Below are positions 10,917 to 20,767 of a stretch of DNA of 64,000 nucleotides, one piece after another. Position numbers and translations under genes: made by a program. This DNA is from Methylotenera sp. (lineage in GTDB: Bacteria; Pseudomonadota; Gammaproteobacteria; Burkholderiales; Methylophilaceae): the NCBI GenBank assembly GCA_030693535.1, contig JAUYAL010000077.1:124001-188000 (forward strand), written 5' to 3'. Every line of letters begins with the position of its first letter. Within the stretch, counting starts at the first letter, position 1. Under the pieces are notes generated by a model. That model searched no databases. It was not told the origin of the DNA and worked only from the letters and a program-made list of their open reading frames with translations.

Positions 10917-11396
10917 TTAATGATGATGACCACCAGCGCCATGTACATGTTGATGCGTTACTTCTTCTTTATTTGCAGCACGCACGGCAGTAACGGTTGC
11001 GCTAAATACAACACGCTCACCAGCCCAAGGGTGGTTGCCATCAACAACTACTTTGCCATCAGCTATTTCTGTCACTGTGTATAAAATCACTTCGCCAGTT
11101 TCGTCTTCACCTTCAAATTGCATGCCTACTTTTAAATCTGATGCTGGAAAAGCGCTTGCTGGTTCAATTTGAACCAATTCTTCATCATATTCACCAAAAG
11201 CATCTGCAGGTTGTAAATCTACAATCACAACATCACCGACGCTTTTGCCATGCATGGCTTCTTCCACTTTTGGAAAAATGTTGTCGTAACCACCGTGCAA
11301 ATAGGCCACTGGCTCGGTGCTTGATTCTAACACTTCACCGTCAGCGTTTTTAAGTTCGTAAGTCATTGTTACTACTGAATTCATTGCAATTTGCAT
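10917..11396 (-). CDS. slyD: SlyD-type FKBP peptidyl-prolyl isomerase
   Basis: Cytoplasmic prolyl isomerase and chaperone; in E. coli SlyD also delivers nickel to hydrogenase. The FKBP domain opens with the Met-rich start and MTYELKNADGEVLESS. The insert-in-flap (IF) chaperone domain follows, and the FKBP fold closes near residue 140 (GERVVFSATVTAVR). The C-terminal tail is short but histidine-rich (HQHVHGAGGHHH), a minimal version of the metal-binding tail of E. coli SlyD (196 residues against 159 here). It is transcribed alone and converges on mutS. Confidence 0.93.
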   Translation of the reverse strand: MQIAMNSVVTMTYELKNADGEVLESSTEPVAYLHGGYDNIFPKVEEAMHGKSVGDVVIVDLQPADAFGEYDEELVQIEPASAFPASDLKVGMQFEGEDETGEVILYTVTEIADGKVVVDGNHPWAGERVVFSATVTAVRAANKEEVTHQHVHGAGGHHH

Positions 11397-11530
11397 GAGG
11401 CTATCCTTATCCTATTGTTTTATAATCAGAGTGTTAAAAATTTTATGGTTAGAATTTTAATCTATTTTGCGAAAAATATTGATGTTTTAGTAAGACTATT
11501 TGTCTGCATATGCGGAGATGAAAACTTAAA

Positions 11531-13132
11531 TCAACGACCTCGACCACCGCTCCTGTGCGTACTGTTTGGGTTGCTATTGGTTCTACCTGAATTACCTCGA
11601 CCTTCATTAGGCCGCGCTACATTTTGACGATTTGGTTGATGGCGGTTAGGGCTAGGTGGTACGAATAGTGCTTGTTGTGGCATGGCTTGATGGCGCGCTG
11701 CTTCAGACATGTTTTTTGTGTTTTGATTTTGCGCAGGTTTAGGTTGGTTACCTTGAATTGGGCGACCTTCCGTGCTGAATGCTGCTTGGTTTTTACCTTG
11801 AGTTTGTACATTACGCTGACCATTACTTCTGTTTTGATTGCGACCAGCATTCGCATTCGCACCACTGCCATCATTATTTGAAGCCACATGCGCTTTACGT
11901 TGCTGTCCTTGCCCATGTCCACGTTGCGGTCTGCCATGAGGTTGAGTTGAGCGAGGTGCTTCAGGTTCTGGTTTATCAGAAGGTGTAAATCCTTCAACTT
12001 GCACTTTTGGAATCTCGCGTTTAATCAACTTTTCAATGTCTTTAAGTAGCTTCAATTCTTCACGGTCAACTAATGAAACTGCCGCACCACTGCTGCCTGC
12101 ACGGCCAGTCCGGCCGATACGATGCACGTAATCTTCAGGCACATTTGGCAGTTCAAAATTTACCACTTGCGGTAATTGATCAATATCTAAACCACGTGCA
12201 GCGATATCTGTCGCTACTAGCACGCGCATGCTACCATCTTTGAATTGTGCCAGAGCCTTAGTGCGAGCACCTTGACTTTTATTGCCGTGAATTGCCGCAG
12301 CTTGGATGTCATCTTTGACCAGTTTTTCTGCCAAGCGATTCGCGCCGTGCTTTGTGCGAGTAAATATTAGCACTTGCTTCCAGTCGTTGTGCTTAATGAG
12401 ATGGCTCATGAGCTCGCGTTTATGGCCTTGTGCAACCATGTGCACCGTTTGCTCAACCAGCTCAGACGCGGTATTGCGACGTGCAACTTCAACAAAACCT
12501 GGATTGTGAAGTAAGCCATCAGCTAACGCTTTGATTTCATCTGAGAATGTCGCTGAGAATAATAAGTTTTGACGTTGCTTAGGCAACATAGCGAGAATTT
12601 TTTTGATGTCGCGTATAAAGCCCATGTCCAGCATGCGGTCAGCTTCATCTAAAACTAAAATCTCAACACCTGACAAATCTACGTTCTTTTGATTGGCATG
12701 ATCAAGAAGCCGGCCAGGCGTTGCTACTAATATGTCCAATGGCTTTTTCAAGCGTGAGATTTGCGGGTTAGCATTGACGCCGCCAAAAATCACGGTAGAA
12801 GTCAGTGGCAAATGTTTGCCGTAAGTTTTAACGGACTCCTCAATCTGAGCAGCAAGCTCACGCGTTGGAGTAAGCATTAAGCAGCGTGGACGTCCTTTTG
12901 CGACATCATTCAAAGGTTTTTGGCTAAGTAAGTGCAAAATAGGAAGTGTAAAACCAGCGGTTTTCCCTGTTCCTGTTTGCGCGCCTGCCAGTAAATCGCC
13001 GCCGCTTAGCACTTGCGGAATGGCTTTGCCTTGAATTGGAGTTGGTGTAGTGTAACCTGCGTCATTGATAGCACGCAAGATGGGTTCAGATAAGCCTAAC
13101 TCGTTAAAGTTAAGGATTGTTTCATTTGTCAA
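11531..13132 (-). CDS. rhlE: RhlE-type DEAD-box RNA helicase with a long disordered tail
   Basis: ATP-dependent RNA helicase involved in ribosome assembly and RNA decay. All core motifs are present: the Q motif (GYTTPTPIQ), motif [17 protein letters not shown], motif II DEAD, SAT, and motif [12 protein letters not shown]. The helicase core ends near residue 385. About 150 residues of Gln/Asn/Arg/Gly-rich low-complexity sequence follow, ending in RGG-type repeats (HRSGGRGR). Such tails usually bind RNA and favour condensates. A long leader with a possible promoter lies upstream. Confidence 0.94.
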   Translation of the reverse strand: MTNETILNFNELGLSEPILRAINDAGYTTPTPIQGKAIPQVLSGGDLLAGAQTGTGKTAGFTLPILHLLSQKPLNDVAKGRPRCLMLTPTRELAAQIEESVKTYGKHLPLTSTVIFGGVNANPQISRLKKPLDILVATPGRLLDHANQKNVDLSGVEILVLDEADRMLDMGFIRDIKKILAMLPKQRQNLLFSATFSDEIKALADGLLHNPGFVEVARRNTASELVEQTVHMVAQGHKRELMSHLIKHNDWKQVLIFTRTKHGANRLAEKLVKDDIQAAAIHGNKSQGARTKALAQFKDGSMRVLVATDIAARGLDIDQLPQVVNFELPNVPEDYVHRIGRTGRAGSSGAAVSLVDREELKLLKDIEKLIKREIPKVQVEGFTPSDKPEPEAPRSTQPHGRPQRGHGQGQQRKAHVASNNDGSGANANAGRNQNRSNGQRNVQTQGKNQAAFSTEGRPIQGNQPKPAQNQNTKNMSEAARHQAMPQQALFVPPSPNRHQPNRQNVARPNEGRGNSGRTNSNPNSTHRSGGRGR

Positions 13133-13752
13133 AGTATAAAGCTCCAGCTTAGAATTTAAGCCGACCTATTACTTATGAAGCAACACCAATCGAGGTAGGC
13201 AAATGTAATAATCATTCAGGTGATTTGATAATCAAGAAGATTAAGGGTAAAGACCGCTATGCTGATTGGTTGGCATAGGGCTGATATTTCTGCGAGCATT
13301 ATACGGTGAATTTCAATTAAAGCTAGAAATAGATATTGGTTTGGATTGATAGCGAAAATATATTTTTCTGAAAATCAACACATTAATTTAGATAATAATT
13401 AAATTAAATGATTGACTAATTTATCTACGCTTGTAACAAAAGTACTTTCCACAATATCTGTGGATAACTCTGTGATTATCTGTGATATAAAAGCGTAACA
13501 TGGCGTTCTATAAGGGTTTTATAAAAATCGTATAAATAGTAATCGTTTAATTTTACTCTTTAAAATCAGATGGTTATGCGTGCATTGTTTTGTGGTGAAA
13601 CTTGGAGTGCATTCTTAAAGTAAAACTTTAGCTAGTGTGAATAACTTAACAAGTTTTTGATTGGAATTACAAAATGACGTTTTGTAATATCAGTCATTTA
13701 CAAACTATTTACTTGATTGTTACAACTTGAATTTAAATACTTTATCTTATAT
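13133..13752. other. AT-rich gene-poor gap, probable rhlE leader region
   Basis: I find no convincing gene in these 620 bases. On the minus strand a good -10 box TATAAT (complement of 13298-13303) lies about 165 bases ahead of the rhlE ATG, although the -35 is weak; a long rhlE leader is therefore likely. A short hairpin (stem CTATGC/GCATAG, 13257-13278) falls in that leader. Further out are a perfect inverted repeat (13666-13688) and one consensus DnaA-box 9-mer (13459-13467). The remainder is AT-rich with stops in all frames. Confidence 0.6.
13666..13688. repeat. Perfect 9-bp inverted repeat
   Basis: ATTACAAAA and TTTTGTAAT flank the 5-base loop TGACG. It is too AT-rich for a strong terminator on its own. 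Position fits either an operator or a weak terminator behind the thermonuclease pseudogene, whose old stop codon lies about 65 bases away. Confidence 0.6.
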
Positions 13753-14236
13753 TTAATTCACATGCCGCCAAACCCAAGGTGGTATAGGATTTTCATTTAT
13801 CCAAAGGCACAGTGTAAGGCTACTTACATTTTTTGCAGTTTCGTAAATTACAACATCGTTTGACCATTGTGGGTAATGCCAAGCAAAGCCATGCTTTACT
13901 TGATAATAGCTGACATTAATTCTGTTGCATTGTGGTTTGCCTAATAAACGTTGGTTTGTCTATGCCTGATATTTGTGCGGTTGTAGTATTCCTTTTACCT
14001 TTGCAAAGCTTCATGAGTGAACGGCATGATTTTAGGCCAAAGTCTTGAGTGCGTTTAGGCGAGTCTATGCTAGTTAGGCATAATTTGAAGCCTTATTCAC
14101 TTGTACTATCATTAACTGGGCGTAGTTTGACTGCATCTGCATCATTAAGCATAAGTCACCTTGTAAATGCCTTCTTCAGCATGGCTTGTTGTGATAAAAA
14201 ATAGAACTGAATGTAGGTAAAGCAAAACTTAGGCAT
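13753..14236 (-). pseudogene. Decayed thermonuclease (staphylococcal nuclease-like) gene behind nadB
   Basis: Translating the minus strand in changing frames recovers a whole exported SNase-family protein. An ATG touches the nadB stop (TAAATG). Next come a signal-peptide-like FFITTSHA, DADAV, TSIDSPKRTQDFG, LLGKPQCN, HGFAWHYPQWSND and finally NPIPPWVWRH with a stop. Joining these pieces needs at least three frameshifts and one in-frame TAA. In the active-site loop the usual R..(V/I)D(A/T)PE reads C..IDSPK, so the catalytic Arg and Glu are both lost. The aromatic closing motif PPWxWR is the strongest family mark. It was probably translationally coupled to nadB before decay. Confidence 0.85.
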
Positions 14237-15937
14237 TTAATGTGAATGCTCTTTTACATGCTCATGGTTTGTTTTATGGTTTATTTCTTGATCTAGTAAA
14301 CTGTAATAATTTGATGGTTCGAGTATAGTCGGGATAGGTTCTGCTTCAGTATTGGTGTGGTCTTTGCTGTAATGCAAGCCTCGACTTTCTTTGCGAGAGA
14401 TGGCGCTTTCAACAATCAATTCAGCAACTTGCAACAAGTTTCGCAGTTCGATTAAATCGTTACTTACTTTAAAGTTGCTGTAAAACTCAAATACTTCATC
14501 ACGTAGCATATGGATGCGATGCAGCGCGCGGCTGAGGCGTTTGTCAGTACGCACAATACCCACATAGTTCCACATAAAGCGGCGTAATTCATCCCAAGTG
14601 TGCGTAATGAGCACTTCTTCATCTGCATCAGTCACGCGGCTTTCATCCCAATAGGGTAGTTGTGGTGAAGGTTGGCTTGATTGACTAAGAATATCTTCAG
14701 CAGCAGCTTGGCCAAATACTAAACATTCAAGTAGTGAATTGCTTGCTAGGCGATTGGCGCCATGTAAGCCTGTGCAGGCAGTTTCGCCAATCGCATACAA
14801 GTTTTTAATATCGGTGCGGCCTTTATCGTCAGTCATTACGCCGCCACATGTGTAATGTGCTGCCGGCACAACGGGAATCGGCGTTTTGCTGATGTCTATG
14901 CCAAAGCCTAAGCAACGTTTGTAGATATTAGGAAAATGCTCTTGAATAAACGAAAGTGGTTTGTCAGAAATATCCAAATGTACGCAATCTAAACCGCGTT
15001 TTTTCATTTCAAAGTCAATTGCACGTGCGACAACATCGCGCGGTGCTAACTCTTCCCGCGGGTCGTGACCGGGCATGAATCTACTACCGTCAGGCAGTTT
15101 AAGAAGACCACCTTCACCACGCACAGCTTCACTGATTAAGAATGATTTTGCATGCGGGTGAAACAAGCATGTAGGATGAAATTGAATAAATTCCATGTTT
15201 GCTACACGGCAGCCAACACGCCACGCCATGGCAATGCCATCGCCTGTGCTCACATCAGGGTTGGTGGTGTACAAATAGACTTTACCAGCTCCGCCTGTTG
15301 CTAAAATAGTATTTTGCGCAGCAATAGTAATGACCTTTCCTGTGCATTTATCCAACACATAAGCACCTAAGCAAGCATTGTTATCGTTATTTCCTCTAGA
15401 TTTTTCACTGGCTGGTTGAAATTCAGTCTTTACAATGTTACCTGCAGAAATTTTTCTATTTGTAATCAGGTCAACGGCAATATGGTTTTCCATCACGGTG
15501 ATATTGGGATGTCGCTTCACTTTTTCTGACAAAGTGATTTGCACTGCATGGCCAGTTGTGTCTGCTGCGTGAATAATACGGCGGTGGCTGTGACCTCCTT
15601 CGCGGGTTAAATGATAGCCAGTATTATCATGATCACGAGTGAAGCCCACGCCTTGTTCAATTAGCCATTCAACGGCCCCTTTGGCGTGCATTGCCACCAT
15701 TGTTGTGACGGATTCATCACACAAACCGCCACCAGCAATCAACGTATCTCGAACATGATTTTCTATTGAATCCTCATCATTAAGTACAGCAGCAATACCA
15801 CCCTGCGCCCAGTCACTGGCGGTGTCGTTAATACTACGCTTGCTCACTAGGCAGACTTTTTTATGTTCTGCTGTGCGTAGAGCAAGGGTTAAGCCTGCGA
15901 GGCCACTGCCAATAATGAGTACATCAAATTGCTGCAT
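14237..15937 (-). CDS. nadB: L-aspartate oxidase (NAD biosynthesis)
   Basis: FAD enzyme oxidising L-aspartate to iminoaspartate, the first step of de novo NAD synthesis. The N-terminal FAD motif [11 protein letters not shown] is at about 10-20. Family signatures include [21 protein letters not shown], the substrate-loop region [11 protein letters not shown] and the FAD segment [20 protein letters not shown]. It is 566 residues, slightly longer than E. coli NadB (540), with a His-rich short C-terminal tail ([13 protein letters not shown]). It diverges from rpoE, as nadB and rpoE do in E. coli. Confidence 0.95.
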   Translation of the reverse strand: MQQFDVLIIGSGLAGLTLALRTAEHKKVCLVSKRSINDTASDWAQGGIAAVLNDEDSIENHVRDTLIAGGGLCDESVTTMVAMHAKGAVEWLIEQGVGFTRDHDNTGYHLTREGGHSHRRIIHAADTTGHAVQITLSEKVKRHPNITVMENHIAVDLITNRKISAGNIVKTEFQPASEKSRGNNDNNACLGAYVLDKCTGKVITIAAQNTILATGGAGKVYLYTTNPDVSTGDGIAMAWRVGCRVANMEFIQFHPTCLFHPHAKSFLISEAVRGEGGLLKLPDGSRFMPGHDPREELAPRDVVARAIDFEMKKRGLDCVHLDISDKPLSFIQEHFPNIYKRCLGFGIDISKTPIPVVPAAHYTCGGVMTDDKGRTDIKNLYAIGETACTGLHGANRLASNSLLECLVFGQAAAEDILSQSSQPSPQLPYWDESRVTDADEEVLITHTWDELRRFMWNYVGIVRTDKRLSRALHRIHMLRDEVFEFYSNFKVSNDLIELRNLLQVAELIVESAISRKESRGLHYSKDHTNTEAEPIPTILEPSNYYSLLDQEINHKTNHEHVKEHSH

Positions 15938-16008
15938 ATTTTTGATTTAATTTCTATTAAGGATAAATTGTCTATGATGAACTTTGAGTAATGTGGAAAG
16001 TTAATACT

Positions 16009-16037
16009 GGAACTAATGAGAGTGTATCGCTGTCATT
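16009..16037 (+). promoter_or_regulatory. Candidate sigma-E promoter ahead of rpoE
   Basis: GGAACTA, 16 bases, then GTCATT resembles the E. coli sigma-E pattern GGAACTT-N15/16-GTCTAA. It would start transcription about 70 bases before the rpoE ATG. The -35 half is good and the -10 half partial. Autoregulation by sigma-E is the norm for this operon, but this site is only suggestive. Confidence 0.4.
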
Positions 16038-16115
16038 ACAAAACACAATAGAAATGGCATTAAACGTGTTAAATAAACAGATTGTTTTTTGTATTTTTGT
16101 TAAGAGGAAAGCATA

Positions 16116-16919
16116 ATGATACATCTTGGTAAAATAATTGAATTTACTCAACTAAATTTAGTGCAACCTGTCGTGCAAGGTTATACTTCAACTATAGTAG
16201 AGACAAGTACTTCAAAAAGAAGCTTTCAAAATAACACAAGTGAAATAAGTCCGCATGAACGCACAATTGACCATACTAAATCAACAGGAAATCTAAGCGT
16301 AGTGTCCGTTAACCCATCAACTGCAAATCGCGAGATAGATCATGAGTTGGTCTTACGTGCACAGCGTGGTGACAAGCGTGCTTTTGGGTTACTTGTTGAT
16401 AAATATCAACGAAAACTGGCGCGTTTGTTATCACGCATGGTACGCGATCAATCTGAAATTGAAGACATTGTTCAAGATACATTCATTAAAGCGTATCGTG
16501 CCTTGCCAAACTTTCGCGGGGATAGTGCGTTTTATACTTGGCTCTACCGAATTGGTATTAATACAGCAAAAAATTACTTAGTCTCTATGGGGCGTAGGCC
16601 AACGGTTAGTACTGGCGTTGAAATTGAAGATGCCGAAAACTTTGAAGACGGTGACGAGTTGCGCACGATGGAGACACCAGAGTCGTCTATGATGACTAAA
16701 CAAATTGCAGAAACAGTGAATGATACCGTTGCTAGCCTGCCAGAAGAATTGCGCACAGCGATTACATTGCGTGAAATTGAAGGCTTAAGCTACGAAGAAA
16801 TTGCCACAATTATGAACTGCCCAATTGGAACCGTAAGATCTCGTATTTTTAGAGCGCGCGATACGATTTCACTTAAATTAAAACCGCTATTAGATACACC
16901 GGATAACAAAAGATGGTAA
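16116..16919 (+). CDS. rpoE: RpoE, extracytoplasmic stress sigma factor (sigma-24), with N-terminal extension
   Basis: Group 4 sigma factor for envelope stress. Region 2 spans about residues 82-150 (ELVLRAQRGDKRAFGLLVDK, DIVQDTFIKAYRALPNFRG, YTWLYRIGINTAKN) and region 4 about 195-250 (LPEELRTAITLREIEGLSYE, MNCPIGTVRSRIFRAR). The family is normally 190-200 residues, while this protein has 267 because of about 72 polar N-terminal residues. The start is supported by a strong ribosome site, AAGAGGAAAG, 5 bases before the ATG; no good site precedes internal starts. First gene of rpoE-rseA-rseB-rseC-degP. Confidence 0.94.
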   Translation: MIHLGKIIEFTQLNLVQPVVQGYTSTIVETSTSKRSFQNNTSEISPHERTIDHTKSTGNLSVVSVNPSTANREIDHELVLRAQRGDKRAFGLLVDKYQRKLARLLSRMVRDQSEIEDIVQDTFIKAYRALPNFRGDSAFYTWLYRIGINTAKNYLVSMGRRPTVSTGVEIEDAENFEDGDELRTMETPESSMMTKQIAETVNDTVASLPEELRTAITLREIEGLSYEEIATIMNCPIGTVRSRIFRARDTISLKLKPLLDTPDNKRW

Positions 16920-17005
16920 CTAGAGCGTTATAAGCTGTATTTTCCTTATTTACAAAATAAAATACGCATGAAAACCCATATTTACATGATTACTTGGAGT
17001 TTATG

Positions 17006-17542
17006 ATGACTGAACAAATTTCTACCTTAGCTGACGATGAAATGGATTTAGATGATACTGAGCATTTACTGACATACATACTTGCTAATAGCCAAAATGC
17101 AGAGGCCTGGAGTCGCTATCATTTAATAGGTGATGTGATGCGAGGCGGTGGCATGTTAAGCCAAAATTTTAAGAAAAACTTAATGTCCAAAATTGAGCTT
17201 GAGCCGACAGTATTGTCACCGAATGCAGCATCAACTGATCAAAAAGGTGTTATGCAGAAGACGTTAAACACACACTTTAAAATGCCCGCAGCATGGTCAA
17301 TAGCCGCATCTTTTTCTGCAGTAATGGTAGTGGGTTGGATGGTTTTGCAAACACACGTGACCAATAACTTTACGCCTGTTGAAATTGCACAGCTTGTAAC
17401 TACACCAGCTAAGTCGGCATTAATGGCTTCTAATGAACCAGTATTAGAGCAAGCTGTTCCTGCAGAATATCTCACGGCACATCAAGCATACGCGCCAACA
17501 GCTAGTTCTTACTATATTCAATCAGCGAGTTATTCTAAGTAA
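17006..17542 (+). CDS. rseA: RseA/MucA-type anti-sigma-E factor
   Basis: Single-pass inner-membrane protein that holds sigma-E inactive until it is cleaved by envelope proteases. The N-terminal sigma-binding domain begins STLADDEMDLDDTEHLL, and a single membrane segment lies near residues 95-115 (WSIAASFSAVMVVGWMVL). The short periplasmic part would be bound by RseB. I chose the second of two adjacent ATGs because GGAG is 6 bases ahead of it; 17003 is also possible. Sequence conservation is low, so position after rpoE carries much of the call. Confidence 0.85.
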   Translation: MTEQISTLADDEMDLDDTEHLLTYILANSQNAEAWSRYHLIGDVMRGGGMLSQNFKKNLMSKIELEPTVLSPNAASTDQKGVMQKTLNTHFKMPAAWSIAASFSAVMVVGWMVLQTHVTNNFTPVEIAQLVTTPAKSALMASNEPVLEQAVPAEYLTAHQAYAPTASSYYIQSASYSK

Positions 17543-17593
17543 TAAGCACTTCTAGAATTGCGTTTTAGGTATTATATTTTTAGAGGTTTGCAA

Positions 17594-18562
17594 ATGAGCT
17601 TTAAGAATTTTGTTTTAACTTGCATATTGGCTAGTTCTGCATTAAGTGTTAAGGCTGCAGGCGATGAAGATGCGTGGCAAATGCTGCAAAAAGCAGCGAT
17701 TGCAGCCCACGCTTTAAGCTATGAAGGTATATTTGTTTGTCAATCAGGCCAACAATCAAAATCAGTTCAAATTAAACATTTATTTAATGGACAGTTTGAA
17801 TTTACACGTAACGTATTGCTGGATGGTGCCCCCCGTGAGGTGTTGAGTCAGGGTGGGGACTTAGTTATTTATAATCCGAAAAACGAAAAAATAGTGATTG
17901 AAAAGCGTCGTGGACAAAATATGTTCCCAGCGATATTACCAACAAAATTGGATGCAATTAAGGCTAGCTACACGTTAAGTGTAGGAGAAACTGACCGTGT
18001 CGCTAATCGCCAAGCGCGGATGTTAATTTTAGACCCCAAAGACAACTTACGATACGGTTATAAATTTTGGGTGGATATTGAATACGGACTGTTACTAAAG
18101 TCAACTATGTTTAATAGTAAAAATGAAATGCTAGATAGTATTGCTTTTAATCAATTGGGGCTAATGAACAACGTTGATTTGGATTGGTTTAAACCTAAAA
18201 TAGATGGGAACAAGAGTTATGTTATGGAGGATGAAGTCAGCGCAACCCCTGACAATAGTGTAAGCCCACATTGGCAGCTAAAGGGGCTGCCAACAGGATA
18301 TGTTAAGGTAGATCAAATGATTCGTAAGGGACATGGGAAATCTTTACCCATTACGCATGTTGTTTTTTCAGATGGCCTAGCTTCGGTTTCTTTATTTATT
18401 GAACCTATTGCAAAAGGTGTTAAACCTAGATCGGGCCGAAGCGTTGTTGGAAATACGAGTTTTTATTCTAGCGTTGCAGGATATTTGCAGTTAACTGTAT
18501 TAGGTGAAGTGCCTGAAGCGACGGTTGCTCAGATTGCAAATGCCGTGGTCTTTATAAAATAA
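17594..18562 (+). CDS. rseB: RseB/MucB periplasmic regulator of sigma-E
   Basis: Periplasmic lipoprotein-like-fold protein that binds RseA and blocks its cleavage until mislocalised outer-membrane components are sensed. The ATG at 17594 follows AGAGGT and starts a clean signal peptide (LTCILASSALSVKA, cleaved before AGDEDAW). Typical features are LQKAAIAAHALSYEGIFVCQ near the mature N-terminus, the YGYKFWVDIEYGLLLKS segment and the C-terminal MucB domain (about 220-320). Length is 322 residues, normal for RseB. It is preceded by rseA and followed by rseC. Confidence 0.93.
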   Translation: MSFKNFVLTCILASSALSVKAAGDEDAWQMLQKAAIAAHALSYEGIFVCQSGQQSKSVQIKHLFNGQFEFTRNVLLDGAPREVLSQGGDLVIYNPKNEKIVIEKRRGQNMFPAILPTKLDAIKASYTLSVGETDRVANRQARMLILDPKDNLRYGYKFWVDIEYGLLLKSTMFNSKNEMLDSIAFNQLGLMNNVDLDWFKPKIDGNKSYVMEDEVSATPDNSVSPHWQLKGLPTGYVKVDQMIRKGHGKSLPITHVVFSDGLASVSLFIEPIAKGVKPRSGRSVVGNTSFYSSVAGYLQLTVLGEVPEATVAQIANAVVFIK

Positions 18563-18616
18563 AATACAATAGTAGAAATTCATTTAACCTTCTTTAAAAA
18601 GTAACAAATAGCCATC

Positions 18617-19123
18617 ATGATTGAAGAATATGCCGTTGTCGTCGAGAAAAAAGGTGCGCAAGTCATACTTGAAATAGAAAGGCGTACTGCATGTGGACTT
18701 TGTGGTCAAAAACGTGGATGCGGTAATGCTACTTGGGGTAAGTTGCTTGGACATAGCAGCCATAGGGTTACTGCAGAAAATCTAGTCAACGCTACTGTGG
18801 GTGATAGCGTTATTGTTGGTATCGATGAGCATGCAGTTTTACATTCAGCATTTTATCTATATGTTGTTCCGTTAATTGGACTGTTTGTGGGCACAGTTTT
18901 AAGTGATTATTTTTTTAGCAATGAACTTTATGTGGTTATTGGAGCTACTGCAGGCTTATTGATGGGGTTTTTATGGGTAAAAAGACACTTGATTGGTCAT
19001 AATAAATCTGGTGTTGCTTATGGAAAAAAATATCAAGCAGTTATTTTACGCTTTGCTGATGGTGACTTAGGGGTTGAAATATCAAGTGCTGACCCAAAAG
19101 TAAGAGTAGCGGTAGTGGATTAG
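18617..19123 (+). CDS. rseC: RseC/MucC family membrane protein
   Basis: A 168-residue inner-membrane protein of the SoxR-reducing/sigma-E regulatory RseC family. It carries the typical N-terminal cysteine cluster (TACGLCGQKRGCGNATWG, four cysteines) and two adjacent membrane segments at about 78-98 and 102-120. In E. coli RseC is linked to thiamine synthesis and to reduction of SoxR; its role beside rpoE is modest. The location between rseB and degP matches the beta/gammaproteobacterial operon. Confidence 0.92.
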   Translation: MIEEYAVVVEKKGAQVILEIERRTACGLCGQKRGCGNATWGKLLGHSSHRVTAENLVNATVGDSVIVGIDEHAVLHSAFYLYVVPLIGLFVGTVLSDYFFSNELYVVIGATAGLLMGFLWVKRHLIGHNKSGVAYGKKYQAVILRFADGDLGVEISSADPKVRVAVVD

Positions 19124-19168
19124 GGCTGTAATCTTATATATTTTTTAAAAGATAAACGAGGTAAAACG

Positions 19169-20590
19169 ATGTTAAAAAATTTGATTGCTGTGATTGGATT
19201 AAGTTTAATCGCAACGGTGTGTACAAATGCTTACGCAAAAGATTTGCCAGACTTTACCGAGCTGGCCGAAAAACATGGTGCAGAAGTTGTCAATATCAGT
19301 GTGACGCAAAATATGCAAAGCAATGGAATCTTTCCTTTTTCTGGTTTAGAGGGTGATGAGCAAATGCAGGAGTTTTTTCGGCGTTTCGGCATTCCTAATA
19401 TGCCAGGTATGCCTGGAAGGAATGGTGGAGCACAGCCAGATTACAAATCACAATCTTTAGGTTCAGGCTTTATTATTAGTAGTGATGGCTATATTTTAAC
19501 TAATGCGCATGTGGTGAATGAAGCAGATGAGGTTATCGTTAAATTGTCAGATAAGCGCGAATTCAAGGCAAAAATTATTGGTGCCGATAAGCGAACAGAT
19601 GTCGCACTGGTGAAAATTGAAGCAACAGGATTGCCAAAAGTAGATGTGGGCGACCCTGCCAAATTGAAAGTTGGTGAGTGGGTCGCTGCCATTGGCTCGC
19701 CGTTTGGGTTAGAAAACACGATGACTGCAGGAATTGTTAGTGCTAAAGGCCGTGCATTACCTCAGGAAAATTTTGTTCCATTCATTCAGACAGATGTAGC
19801 GATTAACCCTGGGAATTCAGGTGGGCCTTTGTTTAACTTAGCAGGAGAAGTTGTAGGGATTAACTCACAGATATATAGCCGTAGCGGAGGGTCTATGGGT
19901 TTGTCATTTGCGATACCAATTGATGTGGCTATCGATGTATCTAATCAGCTTAAATCGACTGGAAAAATTACACGTGGCTGGCTAGGTATTGCTATTCAAG
20001 ACATTACCAAAGAACTCGCTGACTCATTTGGTATGAAAAATACCAATGGCGCTTTAATTGCAAGTGTTGAAAAAAACGGCCCTGCCGATAAAGGAGGCCT
20101 AGAAGCGGGTGATGTGATTACCAAATTTGATGCGAAACCGATTGTGATTTCAGCTGATTTACCTCGTGTGGTTGGTGCAACCAAGCCCGGTAAAGTAGTT
20201 GCTGTAGAAATTTTGCGTAAAAATAGTGCAAAAACACTGAATATGGGCATAGGTGAAATGCCAAATGATCCGAATGAAGCGGTCCAGCCGAATAAGACCA
20301 TACCTAAAGCTGAAGCTAATAGAATTGGACTAACGCTAAAAGAACTCACAGCGCAACAAAAGAAAAAGCTGAATGGAAAAAATGGTTTATTAGTAATAGA
20401 TAGTGTTGGTGCTGCCGCCCAAGCAGGAGTTCGCCGAGGTGATGTGATATTGGGTTTAAATAACAGCGAAACACAAAGTGTCGAGCAATTTAATAAGCAA
20501 ATTAATGGAGTGGCAGCCGGTAGAACGGTGGCAGTGCTGGTACAGCGTGCTGAAAATACCTTGTATGTGCCAATTAAAATAGTTAAGTAG
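19169..20590 (+). CDS. degP: DegP/MucD-type periplasmic serine protease
   Basis: HtrA-family protease and chaperone that removes misfolded envelope proteins. A signal peptide ends at NAYA before KDLPDF. The trypsin-like triad is visible: His in LTNAHVV, Asp in KRTDVALVK, and Ser in NPGNSGGPLFN. Two PDZ domains follow at about 275-365 and 385-470 (GWLGIAIQDI; GLLVIDSVGAAAQAGVRRGD). Length (473) equals E. coli DegP. Ending the sigma-E operon, it is both target and effector of the stress response. Many such genes are named mucD. Confidence 0.93.
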   Translation: MLKNLIAVIGLSLIATVCTNAYAKDLPDFTELAEKHGAEVVNISVTQNMQSNGIFPFSGLEGDEQMQEFFRRFGIPNMPGMPGRNGGAQPDYKSQSLGSGFIISSDGYILTNAHVVNEADEVIVKLSDKREFKAKIIGADKRTDVALVKIEATGLPKVDVGDPAKLKVGEWVAAIGSPFGLENTMTAGIVSAKGRALPQENFVPFIQTDVAINPGNSGGPLFNLAGEVVGINSQIYSRSGGSMGLSFAIPIDVAIDVSNQLKSTGKITRGWLGIAIQDITKELADSFGMKNTNGALIASVEKNGPADKGGLEAGDVITKFDAKPIVISADLPRVVGATKPGKVVAVEILRKNSAKTLNMGIGEMPNDPNEAVQPNKTIPKAEANRIGLTLKELTAQQKKKLNGKNGLLVIDSVGAAAQAGVRRGDVILGLNNSETQSVEQFNKQINGVAAGRTVAVLVQRAENTLYVPIKIVK

Positions 20591-20642
20591 TTTTTTAAGT
20601 TAAAAACTATTGCTTATCCACTAAAAATACGGTAGCTTAAAT

Positions 20643-20705
20643 AAATAAAATCTAATTAATTCAATTGGTTATTTAAATACATAGTTTCGTATTTAGATTT
20701 TATTT
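20643..20705. terminator. Long AT-rich stem-loop between convergent genes
   Basis: A perfect 13-bp stem (AAATAAAATCTAA at 20643-20655 against its complement at 20693-20705) encloses 37 bases, inside which AAATAC/GTATTT can also pair. It lies between the ends of degP and the cardiolipin-synthase-like gene. A bidirectional terminator is the natural reading, although the stem has almost no G+C. Confidence 0.5.
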
Positions 20706-20767
20706 TCTTACATTTACTTGTGGCTATTGTATTTTAAGTGATACCTTTTCGCTAGTGGGCACCTCTA

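Noticed and set aside
11617..11997. Long open frames overlapping the tail of rhlE on both strands
   Set aside because: They arise from the low-complexity Gln/Asn-rich codons of the rhlE tail, lack ribosome sites and resemble no protein family.
13459..13467. A consensus DnaA box (TGTGGATAA, i.e. TTATCCACA on the minus strand) in the gap upstream of rhlE, suggesting an origin or DnaA-titration site
   Set aside because: It is a single 9-mer; about one is expected by chance in 64 kb of AT-rich DNA. There is no cluster of boxes and no dnaA, dnaN or gidA nearby.
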